Shown here in pieces: positions 35,949 through 48,805 of a DNA stretch of 64,000 bases; within the stretch, counting starts at the first letter, position 1; every line of letters starts with the position of its first letter. The stretch comes from Arcuatula senhousia. Its lineage: Eukaryota > Mollusca > Bivalvia > Mytilida > Mytilidae. Below the pieces are notes generated by a model. The model had not been told where the DNA came from, made no database searches, and worked only from the letters and a program-made list of their open reading frames with translations. The DNA lies in assembly GCA_963971305.1 (NCBI GenBank), contig OZ020311.1:3658001-3722000 (forward strand). The letters are read 5' to 3'. The position numbers and the translations under genes are program-made.

Positions 35949-36887
35949 TAGACTGATAAACCACATCAGACACCATTCCATGTCTACAGACTGTGTTTTA
36001 CAGTTGACCTTATAAATAGCAGCTGATTAACCCACCTTAGACCGAGTTAAAAGACTGACAAACCACATCAGACACCATTCCATGTCTACAGACCATGTTT
36101 TACAGTTGACCTTATAAATAGCAGCTGATTAACCCACCTTGGACCAAGTTAATAGACTGATAAACCACATCAGACACCATTCCATGTCTACAGACCATGT
36201 TTTACAGTTGACCTTATAAATAGCAGCTGATTAACCCACCTTGGACCAAGTTAATAGACTGATAAACCACATCAGACACCATTCCATGTCTACAGACCAT
36301 GTTTTACAGTTGACCTTATAAATAGCAGCTGATTAACCCACCTTGGACCAAGTTAATAGACTGATAAACCACATCAGACACCATTCCATGTCTACAGACC
36401 ATGTTTTACAGTTGACCTTATAAATAGCAGCTGATTAACCCACCTTGGACCAAGTTAATAGACTGATAAACCACATCAGACACCATTCCATGTCTACAGA
36501 CCATGTTTTACAGTTGACCTTATAAATAGCAGCTGATTAACCCACCTTGGACCAAGTTAATAGACTGATAAACCACATCAGACACCATTCCATGTCTACA
36601 GACCATGTTTTACAGTTGACCTTATAAATAGCAGCTGATTAACCCACCTTAGACCAAGTTAATAGACTGATAAACCACATCAGACACCATTCCATGTCTA
36701 CAGACCATGTTTTACAGTTGACCTTATAAATAGCAGCTGATTAACCCACCTTGGACCAAGTTAATAGACTGATGAACCACATCAGACACCATTCCATGTC
36801 TACAGACCATGTTTTACAGTTGACCTTATAAATAGCAGCTGATTAAACCACCCTAGACCAAGTTATTAGACTGATAAACCACATCAG
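35949..36887. repeat. 102-bp satellite array, about 9.2 units
   Basis: The unit runs AGACTGATAAACCACATCAG through TTATAAATAGCAGCTGATTA to GACCAAGTTAAT. Middle units are almost identical; the first and last are diverged. Spacing is constant at 102 bp with no gap between units, so this is a tandem satellite and not a CRISPR array. Confidence 0.93.
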
Positions 36888-37671
36888 GGGTTTGTTTGCC
36901 AATTATTTTACACAGATCAATACAAATTATGAAAGTATGCAATATCATTATCTCTTTTTTTCAAAGAATGTTCAATTGTGTTCACTCAGCAACTAATTCA
37001 AAAATTTTACCCATGAGGGGGCCTACTAAATGAACAAACATCATACATCAGTACTATTTAAGCAGAAGAAAACAGACACCCTGAATCCTTTTTTCTGGAT
37101 CCCACACTGCAATCTAACTAAATTATCTTGAAAATCTATGTTCATATAGATCTTTTTAATAAATCGCTTTTAAATTGGAACATGTACATGTATGTACATT
37201 TCCATTGTTATCCCCACCCTTTTTTATTGATGATTTGGTCAATTTGATGCTGTTTTAATTTTGTACAAATAGTCCAAAAAGTGACAGAGCATGGGGTATA
37301 ACTGGCTATCATTTACCAATCTGAAGACAAACAATGTATGAATTCTTTACAAAGAGGAGGACAATATTAGGAAAAGAGGGACATTATTAGGAAAAGAGGG
37401 ACAATATAGACTTCTGTCAACCATCTTCTCCTTTTGTCTTTTTTTTTTTTTAGTCATACACAGGTAATAAAATTTGGACTGTCTTTAGTTTACCAGTATT
37501 AACTGTAGCTGGAAATACCTTGTGTTTGAAAGCCTTTTTTTTCACTCATTAAATTGTCCTTTTTTTTCACCCTAATACTTTGAAAGGGGTATTTGGAATT
37601 TCTCTTTGAATAATTGCAGGATTTAGATGACATTCACCAAAATCTCTCTGAGTGGTGCTAAGCATTATCAA

Positions 37672-39692
37672 TAAAAAGCTTCGCCGAGTGCAGCATGATA
37701 CGACCGCAAGATGTTGAACCCTGTACATTTTAGGCCCAATATGGATAGTCTTGCTCTGGACATATGCAGCCCATGGTGGACTGACAAAGGTTTTTGACAC
37801 ATGCTGCTCTGGTGGACTTTTGGCCCCTAATGACAAAACAAGTGAACTAGAGGCTCCCAGGAGCCTGAATCGCTCACCTGATCTCTTATGCCAAAGTTTG
37901 AATAAATTTCACAAACTTTCAAGTATACAAAGTTGCAAAACAATCCTTTCAGTGGTTTCAGAGAAGATTTTTGGAAATCAGTTTGAATTAATAGAAAAAA
38001 ACAGTTAAAGGGCAATAACTCCTTTAAGAACCTTTTGATGCTGAACAAAAAAAGTTGCTTCGGATTTTCTCTATCAAGTCTATCTCTTATACTTTTATAA
38101 GCCAAAAACAATGGTCTGATCCGCCTGTTCTATTTTTAGCAACTGCGGCCATGTTGGTTGGTCGACGTGTATATAATTCACAAACTTGGTAGAGGACATC
38201 CTAAAAATCAAGTATACCAAGTATCAATGCAATCCCTTCAGTGATTTCGGAGAAGAAGATTTTTGAAAATCAGTGTAAATTTATGGAAAAAAACAGTTAA
38301 AGGGGAATAACTTTTAAACGGCTGATCTGACAATTTTGACCCTGAAATCATTTTTGTAGATCTCAATGAGCTTAACAATTCTGCAATGCTAACTTTTCCT
38401 CTAGCTCTAACGGTTTTCAAGATAGAGTCCAAAAACTGCAAAAATGGTCAATTTTGTTGATTAAAGGGCAATAACTCCTATAAGGAGTCATTTCACAACT
38501 TCGACTCAATGGAGAGATTTGTAGAGCTTTTGATGCTGAACAAGGAAGGTTGCTCCAGATTTTCTCTATCTCTTATACTTTTCGAGTTATAAGCCAAAAA
38601 CAATGGTCTGACCCCCCCTGTTCTATTTTTAGCAATGGCGGCCATGTTGGTTTGTCAACATTTATATAATTCACAAACTTGGTAGAGGACATCCTAAAGA
38701 TCAAGTATACCAAGTTTCAATGCAATCCCTTCAGTGGTTTCAGAGAAGAAGATCTTTGAAGAAAAGTTAACGGACGACGGACGGACGGACGGACGGACGG
38801 ACGCTTAACGATGACAATAGCGCACATGACTCAGGTGAGCTAAAAAGGGGATGGTCACAAAAATAAATTCTCAAATTTGGATTCACTACCTGACAAGAAT
38901 AAGAATAAACTTGCAAAAAAAATTTTTTTAAATCGGACCACAAATAAAAAAGTTTCGATTTTGGCCCCATTTGGCCCCTAATTACGTAATAGGGGAAAAA
39001 GGGGGGGTCGCAAAAACTAATTCTTAATTGTGTAAATGAGCTGAACATTTAAGCAAGCAACAGCTTCTCTCTACCTGCTATAGTTTTCATTTCATAGGCC
39101 AAAAACATGAAAAAATGTTATTTTTCACCTTTAAGGGGCCGTAACCCCTATAAGGGGTCTTCTGACAACTTCGACCAAATGGAGACTTTTGTAGAACTTT
39201 TGATCCTGAAGCAGTAGGGTGGCATCAGATTTCATCTATCCCTTATACTTTTTGAATTACAAGCCAAAAACAGTAGTTTGACCCCCCTGGTCTATTTTTA
39301 GCCACGGCAGCCATGTTTTTTGACGAATCAGAAATTGAAACATTACTATAGTGCAGGACACCCTAATGATCAATCATACCAAGTTTCATTGAATTCTGTT
39401 CAGTAGTTTCAGAGGAGAAGATTTTGAAAAAGTTATTGTAAGAACAAACAAAAAAGTTACAATTTTGGCCCCTTTTGGCCCTTAATTTCCAAACGAAAAA
39501 AGGGGGGACTCCCAAAATCAATCCCATTCATCCTTTAATGGTAAGAAATATCATTGTCAAATTTCATTGCATTTGGATAACTAGAACTAAAGTTATCGTG
39601 TATACACTAAAGTTAACGGACGACGACGACGACAACGACAACGACGACAGCATCATACCATTATACGTCCGCAAATTTTTTGCGGTCGTATA
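37672..39692 (+). repeat. Dispersed element with CGACCGCAA / TTGCGGTCG ends (copy 2), carrying a nested insertion
   Basis: It starts AAAGCTTCGCCGAGTGCAGC ATGATACGACCGCAAG and ends with a GAC microsatellite (39612-39645) and TTTTTTGCGGTCGTATAAC. Family B copy 2 (37846-38845) sits inside it. Confidence 0.6.
37846..38845 (+). repeat. GAATCGCTCACCTG element (family B), full copy 2
   Basis: It starts GAGGCTCCCAGGAGCCTGAA TCGCTCACCTG and ends CGCACATGACTCAGGTGAGC TAAAA, giving short inverted ends TCGCTCACCTGA / TCAGGTGAGCTA. Two related halves (about 37900 and 38180 onward) contain AGGACATCCTAAA. A GGACGGACGGAC tract (38770-38802) precedes the right end. Confidence 0.75.
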
Positions 39693-39879
39693 ACAAAAAA
39701 TAAAAATTAACCACTCACCAAGAAAAAAACAAGAATTATGTCAAAAAACATACCTAAACTTGTGCCTAAAGGTTATAGCTATATTGGGATCAAATAAGGG
39801 GTTAAAGATCCCGGGGAAAGGTGGACAGACGGACAGACTGAAACTTTTTATGCTCCTCTTCTTTCAAAGGTGAGGCATA

Positions 39880-42340
39880 AAAACTGACAATAATTTTTTG
39901 GTACATGCATATTTAAAATGTGACCTTAAATGCATCTGTTTCTAACTTGTATTTCTAATCTCAATATTTAACAAAAGCAGAGTTGGAAATATCAGCCTAG
40001 CTGCCAGCCAGCCGGAGACTGGTACATTTTGGGCAGGGCTGGCTCAAATTCATGATAATTTGACTGGCCATAAAGCAAAAGCAGGTAGAGTTTCAATTCA
40101 GGCTGGTTACTTTTTCAGCAAATTTCCTACCCTGACAAAAGGTTTTGCTTCTTCTACTATTAATCTTTTTATTAGTCAGCCAGACTGTTTCTATCTGTAC
40201 TTCTAATCTAAATATTAAACAAAAGGTTTTGCTTCTTCTACAGGTACTATAAATCTTTTTAATAGTTTATAACATTTGACATTTTTGCATAATTCATTCA
40301 TTTAAGAACCTAAAAAGATTATCCTTAAATAATAAATCCTATTTACAAAACTCATTATCATACATTACCCATGTGCGAATAAAATTCCACTCTGTCAGTA
40401 TTGAAAAATTTGTCACCGAGAAAACATACGGTGAAATGAAATGTCAATATTTACCAGGGTAAGACGCATTGAAAGAAATCCAGGATCTTACTTCCCAAAA
40501 TATCAACACAACAATGAAATTCTACATTGACAAAACTTCAAACTTTAATCATGTCCCCAGATCGGGTAAAGTGAAAGAATTGAAACTTTAAAAAAAGTAT
40601 CAAGTTACTCTTAAGGAAGAAGTTATGATTTAAACTTGCTTGTTGTGCAATTCTGTCTAAAAGAAATGCGGACATGTACATATGTACTTGAAAAAAATAA
40701 ATTTGGAAGAATGCCTTCATGGGACATAACCTAGCCCTTCACTCCAAAAAATGAAGTAGAAGTCCAACAGTTCTGAAAATTGCAAAGGACTTACAGTTTG
40801 TAACAAAACCAACCTGCAAAATTTTAACATGTTTGAATGAAGTTTCTGAGAAAAGCTTTTAATTTTTGTACCAAAGAACTGTTACATGTTTGTGTGGACA
40901 CATTAATGCCTGGTAATTATAGTGTTCAAAAGGCTTACAAATATAGGCACTGTATGTACATGTACATGTCAACTGAATTCAAATTTAAGAATTTAGACTC
41001 CCTTTTAGTCAATCAGGAAAATCTTATAGGAATTGGCAAAGCCAAATTGAGTCACGTCATCATGTATAAACATTTAATGTCAGTTAGCTTTAAGAGTCAT
41101 GGGCTATTAGTTTTAAAGATAAATCAGGCATTGATGAATATTTCATGGAGTTTGTCATATATCATTTAAGCCTTCTATGCATGGAAGTACATGGAAAACC
41201 CATGACAGAGCTTATCTTTAATCATGTCAACTACTGCCCAAAGTAGGGTTGGAAATTTGATGAGAAAATGCAAATGTAACTGGTCTATATACAATGTATA
41301 TATATACTAAATGCTCAAATTAAAGGGGAATATTTGTTCAGCCTTTCAGCCACCCTGAATAGCTTTTTTTAGTTACATGTACATAGGGGTAAAAGTGTGT
41401 CTTTTGTTTTTAAACAAAGTGATTGCCATGTAGCCCCCTCTAAGCTCTTTTACAAGTTGGGGTGCAATAAAGCACTGGACACCATTCTCATCAAAATTTC
41501 TAAATTTCAAAAATGAAAAATAAAAGGAACAAACAAACAAAACTTTTTATATAAATCATGCAAATCCAAACAGAAGATAATTCTTCAAAACAGAAATCTA
41601 TTATTTGACAACATATACTCTTTGCAATTTCAATTCCCCCCAACTATTGATGCTAACTAAAAGAGGAAAATGTTTCAAAAGATATTTTTAGCAACTTCCT
41701 TGTAGATTAAAGGCTTCTTAAATAGCGACTTCAATGAATAAAAATTTCAGTAGTTACAAAATACCATTCATATGAAAAAATGTCTGCCAGTTGCAAGTAT
41801 ACTTAAAGTCAGACTGTGCTAACTGACCCACAAGCAAACAACTACTTGATACTTACATGTAAAAGCAATACACATATGCTCCAGTAGGAGAATTTCCCAA
41901 TCGATATATAATAAATATTTAACATTATATAAGACGTCTTTATCAGATATTAAGATTGGACAAACATTAAGTATGGTATTTAAATCTTAACCTATTTAAA
42001 CTGCCATTCATAAATCTTATTAAGTGAAAAACATAGCTTATGGTATGGCGTATCAAAGTTAGTCAAAATATGACCTAGAGAATTATGGGTATTTGAAGTA
42101 ATGAAAAGAAAAGTCAATTTCATTTTTCTATGTAATTTTTAATGATTTGAAATTGAAAATTGAAATGATTAATTTATAACTTCAAAGGAATTATTTTAAT
42201 GGAAAGCATTTTCAAATTTCCCTACAAAATTTAAAGTGAAAATACATTAATTTTTACAATCAAAAGTCAGATTAAAAACTAACCATACAGAAACAGGAGG
42301 TAGAAGATCTAAAGACCTTGGAAGGAGGGACATATAAGCT
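39880..42340. other. No gene recognised
   Basis: AT-rich DNA. A short duplicated segment (GTTTTGCTTCTTCTAC at 40143 and 40226) is the only structure seen. Open frames here lack splice context or recognisable motifs. Confidence 0.4.
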
Positions 42341-42374
42341 GTGTATCAAATGCTAAATCATGTCAGTAATAGTT

Positions 42375-42520
42375 GAGAAACTTGTAAAGGTCTCTATTTT
42401 TAACCCCATTGTTACAAACTTCTAGGTGACAACGTCCAACCTCCACTTGTGAAGGCCTCTATTTATTTTCAACCCCATTGTTAGAAACCTCCAGACGACA
42501 ACGTCCAACCTCCACAGAGC
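42375..42520 (+). repeat. Two-unit tandem duplication
   Basis: CTCTATTT...AACCCCATTGTTA ... GACAACGTCCAACCTCCAC occurs twice about 68 bp apart. Confidence 0.6.
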
Positions 42521-44046
42521 AAAATCAGCCTAGGTTACCAACAATGCTTAGACCCATAATTCGCAAGGTAACAGGAAATAGATGACCAACTGAGAACTAA
42601 TGGGGAGGTTTGGAACAACTGATTGTGCTAAAGATGTGCACCAAATTTGAAGTTACCCCTTTATGCCAAGAATTCTGTATGATGTGTGAAAAGACAGACG
42701 AGGTGATTTTCTAAATAGCCTCCTTTCATTTCAAATCAAAAAGACCTAAGCCTCTTAACAGAGAGTTTATTTAAGACTTTCAATTGTAGGTATAGATTAA
42801 GTTATCAAAATTTTTGTCTGATCTTATTCGAATCAAAGTAAACTTTTAATCAGGAAGTTTATATAATACATGCTTATTTACATCAAGTGAAGAACTTTTA
42901 ATTTGACAATGTCAGTTTGTGAAAATAAATTGAATCTACATGTTAATCCTTGAAGCATTTACTCTGGATCATATACGTTTTCTGAAAGTCAATACTTTAT
43001 ATTGCAGTAAATTAGTTTGTAACCTATAAAACTAGGTTATCTTCGTATCATTAGGAAATATTACGCAATAGTCAACAACATGAAGCGAAATCATTCAAAG
43101 TAGAGATCTTTAAATGAATTTTTTATAAGTGTAGGTACTTAATAGATTATAATTGAATTTTGATAATAAAAAATTCAAAACTGTGATTAACCCCCAAAAA
43201 ATCTAAAATCACCCTTACCTACATTAGATAATCCAAGATTGAAGATATCACAAGAAAAATTCAAAGCATTCCCTTGTTAAATAAAACACAGACAAACAAA
43301 AGTCACAGAGATAAAATGATATCTAGTTACCCCTTCATTAGAGTGCTACTTGGCAACAGAAATATTACCTGGACACAGAAACCTCAATCCAGCTTCCCCC
43401 AGATGATATCTAATGAGTTGTTGATGTCATTTAGATCAGGGTCCACATCTTTAATAAATGGAGTTTTTGCAGATTGTGATGGACCAGTGTGATACAGTTG
43501 ATTTTAAAATCGGGTGAAAGTGATTTAAGCAGTTAATTTGTTTAGTTTTGGGATTTTATCAGACAGGGATATGGCTCATCCTTAGAAACAGACATTGGTT
43601 GAAGAATGTCAAACCACTGAATGATAAAAGTGTATATGAATGGGTAGACATATGTTGAAAAGATGTACAAACAGATGAAAGGGCATTTGATAAAGGCCTA
43701 AAAAGAAAGGACTTTAATAACCTCAAAAGGCCAAAAAGAATTTTGGTTTTTTGTGCCTTTTTTCTGTCCACTGTTCAGGTACAATGTAAATGTAGCACAT
43801 TTCATTGGTACAAAAAATTTTAATTGGAAAACTGAGCAACAGCTGATCATGACAAATTTATACCCCTCACATCCCGTTCAATGTAGATCAGAGTCTTATC
43901 ATTGTTTTAAAGGAGGCACATGCACATTTACATTATTTTAATAAATTCTCAAAAATGGTAGGAGATATTGGAAATCTGATTGAAAACAGCAGGCAGGGAT
44001 CTTTACAAGGATTCCAATAAAAAACAGATTTTTAAAATCAGACCAC

Positions 44047-44480
44047 AAGCAAGAGACTTCCAGGAGCCTGAATCGCTCACCTGGTCTTTATGTCAACCCC
44101 ATGAAGACTTTTGTATAGCTTAATAAGCTATATGTTTAAGCAAGAAAAAGCTTTTCTCTATTTGCAATAGTTTTCATTCTATAACAAAATACACTATTTT
44201 TCACCTTTAAATGGCCATAACCCCTTTAAAGGATCATCTGCCAACTTACATGTATGACCCTACATGTATGAAGACTTTTGTAGAGCTAAATGAGCTGAAC
44301 ATTTTCTCTATAACCCCTATAAGGTGTCATCTAACAACTTCGACCAAATGGAGACTTTTGTAGAGCTAAATGAGCTGAACATTTAAGCAAGCAACAGCTT
44401 TTCTATATCTGCAATAGTTTTCATTCTGTAAGCCAAAAACTTGAAAAAACTCTATTTTTCACCTTTAAGGGGCTAGATTT
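44047..44480 (+). repeat. GAATCGCTCACCTG element (family B), truncated copy
   Basis: It starts AGACTTCCAGGAGCCTGAAT CGCTCACCTGG, with repeated AGACTTTTGTAGAGCTAAAT GAGCTGAACAT. It breaks off after CACCTTTAAGGGGC. Confidence 0.7.
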
Positions 44481-45952
44481 GATTCAAAGTCCAAATGAAA
44501 TATTTAAAAGTCCAAAGAATAAAAGTTAGCACAGTTTTGAAAGTCCAATGAATTTGAGTTGAATGCTGCTGCGGTGGCGGGTTGGTCCAGTCTTGTTCAT
44601 GTGCTGAAGTGGCGACTTGTTCAGATGCCAAATGAAGACGAACGCCAAGTAATGGAAATAGCTCACATGGACCTTCCATCCAGTTGAGCTCAAAAGTTCA
44701 ATTAACACAGACTTTGAATTTTACCATGTTTACAAAGTTCAAGATCTGAAATTTAATTTTCTTTTATTTAATCTAAATTAACACATCAAATGTCTAAAGT
44801 GGGAAGGTGATTTATGATGATGAATAACACATACATGTACATGTATATTGCAAAGAGTTAACAGCCCTAGTTGTAATTCATCTTTTTATATATATAAAAA
44901 TCTGTTTTGTTGTGTTCTGTTGAAAGTAATGGGAGGGAATCAAATGCAGATTTAGAACTGGCGTGCCAGGCGCACATCCTCCCGTTTGACAGGAAAATTT
45001 GGTTATGAAGAGGTCCCAGAAATGATTCCTTTTTTTTTAATTGTGTGTCCTCCCAGAATATTTCTGGATAGGCCACAGGAAATTAACACTCACCATCACA
45101 GGCAGGGACAAGGCCAATTTGGGTCTATAGTAATTACCAGGCAACTATCCCATCCACCCACCCACCCTCAGAACATGGGTGCTTGCTCCCTGCATTAAGG
45201 GCCAGGGGTAGCCTACATGTGACGGATCCGTGATGACAAAGCTGGAGATTTAGATTTTTTTAGCTGGAGATAGGACAAAAAACAGGAGATTTACAACGCT
45301 AATTAGAATTGCATTTCAATGCCAATTAAGACCACTAGTGAGTGCCAAATATTGCCTGGCTTCAATTGTTTATACAATTATCAGGTCAGTTATGGCAATA
45401 AACCTTCAATTAACACCTTCATCTGTTGAATTAACGTCTGCCTAATTGACAAACCCTTATAAAACACCAGAAATATTTTTTGACTGAACAACTAAAATGT
45501 CTATAAAACTAAAATTTGTCATGCCTTGAGAAGGTGGGTGATTACACAAAAAGTCGGGAGAACGGGAGATTGGTCAAAAAGTCAGGAGATTTTGTCTCCC
45601 GACTGGAGAATCATGTGACATGCATGGGGTAGGAAATTATAGCTCGCATATCAAATCAAATGGTTGCCCCCTTTGTCTTAGACAGCATTTGTGATACCAA
45701 CCTTGCTAGCCCTGGTTACAGTGCGATGATGCTCCAGAGTGAGCCCTGCGATTCACGGAAGATAGATAGCTAGGTTTAGGGCGAGCTCATTTATCAATCA
45801 TGATAAGATGGATCTACATAACTTGACTATTGATTTGATATAGCAGACCTGAAAACAAACAACACATAGGCCGAAGCCCGGCGTTTGTCTAAAATAAAAT
45901 GAGTTCTGCTATTAAAATCACATTCGGTTAGTTTGGACATAGACCTGTATAT

Positions 45953-46249
45953 TACGCTCCCGAAGGGAGCTATAATGGTAGAAATGTCAATATTCTAGTT
46001 GTACTATGGGCTCATTTTTCCTTCAACGTCCGGTAAATCACGCGCGGTTTCCCGGACTTTCTGCGTCTTTTTAACGCTTTTTTCTATGAAAATTCCTGAC
46101 GTCATTAAGCGCACAAAGGACCCACAAGAAAAGCTACTTTGTTTTTATTTTCGAATAAGAATTTGTTTCAATTAATTGCCCAATAAACATTTGAAAACTT
46201 ATTTTAGCTTGTAAAATATTTAAGGATACGTTCAAACTTCGGGAGCGTC
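45953..46249. mobile_element. MITE with ACGCTCCCGAAG / CTTCGGGAGCGT ends
   Basis: Perfect 12-bp inverted ends about 296 bp apart. The left end also forms a small hairpin (CTCCCGAAGGGAG). No open frame. Confidence 0.6.
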
Positions 46250-46689
46250 ACAGGTTTAACCTGCATCATATTAAATATACATATCTATGGTTTGGATACT
46301 TGCTAAAATGTCTGTTGGTTTTTGTTAGCTGATTGGATATTATTCTACCTGGAATCTTTAAAAGTTAGGATTCGGGTGTTTTTTGTCAACAGAAATCAAT
46401 CAATCAAATGGAACCGGAAGCAACATTAATGTTAAATGAAATGACTTCCACGCTCTTTTATGTGTAGACATAAAAGAAGTGCCTCGAAAAAGGGTCATTT
46501 CCGGTTTCACGACATAAAATCTACAGGCATTTGAAAATAGGGGTTGGGTATGAAAAAGTCATTTCATGAAAAAAATATTCACTAGTCATTCATTTTTGCT
46601 TCCTAAAACGTGACATTAACTAAAAGGTAGTTTTAATTAATCCCTGGCTGCAAGAAAATGAGAAAACCAGCATTTATAAGGAAATTTGG

Positions 46690-46860
46690 AACCCTGTTAT
46701 ATTGCCATTTCCCCCCCCATGCCAGTTTTCCCCCCAGGGGGAAAAACTGGATCATTGCCATTTTTCCCCCTAGGAAAAATGACAATTCGTATACATATTC
46801 ATATTGTTGATTCCCCCCCATGCCAGTTTTTCCCCCTTAGGGAGCAACCATTTGAATTTT
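46690..46860. repeat. CCCCC/GGGGG-AAAACTGG inverted-repeat cluster
   Basis: ATGCCAGTTTTCCCCCC, GGGGGAAAAACTGG and GCCAGTTTTTCCCCC occur in both orientations. A related cluster lies at 48125-48280. Confidence 0.5.
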
Positions 46861-47130
46861 ATATGGGGGGTATGGAGATTTTCTTCGTCCCTCCTTTTTA
46901 TTTTCGGGAAAAAAGGCGAGCCTGGAATTTGTTTTTGCGCGCGCCAATGCGCGCATTTTTTATATTTTTAAAGCTACTTTAAATTTGTTCAACCAAAGAT
47001 TCCATATCCTGCCTTTTTTTTCTTTCAAAACACTGTCCTGCCTTTTTATTTATGGATTTTTGCCATCCTGCCTTTTTATTTCAAATTTTACCATAGCTTC
47101 CCCATAAATATCAAATGGTCGCTTCCTTAA
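46840..47130. mobile_element. Imperfect MITE with GCAACCATTTGAATTT / AAATATCAAATGGTCGC ends
   Basis: The ends are inverted and similar in wording to the 5101-5341 MITE (AACCATTTGA). A GCGCGCGCC patch at 46937-46955 is unusually GC-rich. Confidence 0.45.
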
Positions 47131-47384
47131 TGTTTAGCATATTTTTAGTTGGTTTATAATTACCAGTCTGTGATTTTTATAAGAATGTAGCTGAAATATG
47201 ATTTATACGCTTTTTCTTATGAAAATAAAACATTTAAACCTAGTATCTAATAAATAATATATTATTTCCAGCTCTTAAAGTCTTGAAGTTATCCATTTTA
47301 AGAAGGATCCAGTATTGAAGCATTACCATTTTTTGGAAATAAATTCATAGAAATTTCATCTTTTTAATGCCACGTCTTCATACT

Positions 47385-47600
47385 TTATTCGACGAAAGAA
47401 GGCAAAGAGGCACCAATGGTGCATACGAGTGTCAAAAGCCCAAAGGGCAATGACGAAACCGGTAAACACGAACAAGACAACACAAAGAAACACAAAACAC
47501 AAAATCAACTGAACGGAAATCAACAACGCGAACTCAAGTCGTAACAAGAGTGAACTCAGGTGTTCCGGAAGAGTAGGCGGTTCCTACCTGCTATAGCACA
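47385..47600 (+). repeat. Dispersed repeat family C, copy 3
   Basis: GGCACCAATGGTGCATACG ... ACTCAAGTCGTAACAAGAGT GAACTCAGGTGTTCCGGAAG and AGTAGGCGGTTCCTACCTGC. Higher GC than copy 1, so probably less decayed. Confidence 0.7.
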
Positions 47601-48124
47601 CCCGTCGTGTTTTTAATTTCTAATTCAGTGAGTCAAATCCAGTAAAGAATAGAAACAGTAGATCCTTTTGGACTTCAAATTGAAAAATTGACAAGACATT
47701 TCATATGTGTATTTTCAAACGGAAATGTATGCATTTGGCTACTGCATGGTTCAGTTTTTACTCCTGTAAATATTTATTTGGTATTCGGGGGTTCGTTGGG
47801 TTGTCCATGTCCCACCGAACACACGAGAACACATGACGGAATATGGCATTAAGTTTTAAGTCCGTCCATACGGAAATTACTGCGAAAACCGCACAGGGAA
47901 TGATTTGAAATTCGGCAGGATTGTTAGTTCGACAAAATGTATCTTCTAGGGGATGTTTAAACTATCTATATACCTTAGAACATTCTGGTGACCTGTGTGG
48001 GCCATATATGTCCCAAAGATTTATTCTTCCAGAAGTCTTTATCAAAGATTATGTTTATACTCTATATGTTCTTTATAAAATGGGGTTCTGATAAGTCTTG
48101 TAACACGTCGGTGACGTTATATCG

Positions 48125-48280
48125 TAAGGGGGGAAATGAGTTTTTTACTAATAAAGGGGGAACTGGACTGATCCTATTTTCCCCGGGGGAAAAACTGGAT
48201 CGATCTCATTCTTCTGGGGAAAAAAAACTGGATCGATCCAGATTTCCCCCCGGAAAAAAACTGGCATTGGGGAAAATATA
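48125..48280. repeat. GGGGAAAAACTGGATCGATC repeat with internal palindrome
   Basis: Three tandem-like copies of GGGGAAAAACTGGATCGATC lead into CAGATTTCCCCCC. GGGAAAAAAAACTGGATCGA TCCAGATTTCCCC is nearly palindromic. Confidence 0.55.
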
Positions 48281-48464
48281 CAATAGAACAACGGCAAAAA
48301 TGCCCCTAATATACATGAAAATGGGACAAAACTTTCTTATGTCTATGTCAATTTGTTATTATTCATGTATGTCATTGTTTTGTACTGTATGCCACCACTG
48401 TACTAGTCTATAGTTGCATTAAATCCACAGTTACATATATATGATTATTATAAGGAGATTTGGC

Positions 48465-48610
48465 GTGCCATAAAACCTGGTTTACTTACCCACCATTTCC
48501 TTTGAAATGCGCGTACCAAGCCAGGACCATTGCGATCTTCAATTTTTCCGGTATATGTTTTCCTTGTTCTGTCTTTTCTCATGAACATTTGAGATTGTTA
48601 TTACTTTTAT
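48465..48610 (+). repeat. Dispersed repeat family F, copy 2
   Basis: GTGCCATAAAACCTGGTTTA ... TGAAATGCGCGTACCAAGCC AGGACCATTGCGATCTTCAA. Followed by CATGAACATTTGAGATTG, as in copy 1. Confidence 0.75.
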
Positions 48611-48805
48611 TTAAAGAAGACCGTAGTGATTAACATTTATATACAAAAAATTGTGAAATAGTGAAAAGGCATTTTGTTATGTTAATTGCCTAAGAAAACA
48701 TAATGTCATATAATTATTAAAATAATGCTTTTGGGGCAGATCTATATCATAATGGACAAAACATGACCCATATTCATATAAATTAAACCAAATTTTTAAT
48801 GAAAA

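Noticed and set aside
35949..36887. Possible CRISPR array
   Set aside because: Units abut with no variable spacers, the unit is 102 bp, and the context is eukaryotic.
40837..41169. 110-residue open frame
   Set aside because: Composition matches surrounding AT-rich DNA and it has no motif or splice context. Also contains ATGTACATGTACATG microsatellite text.
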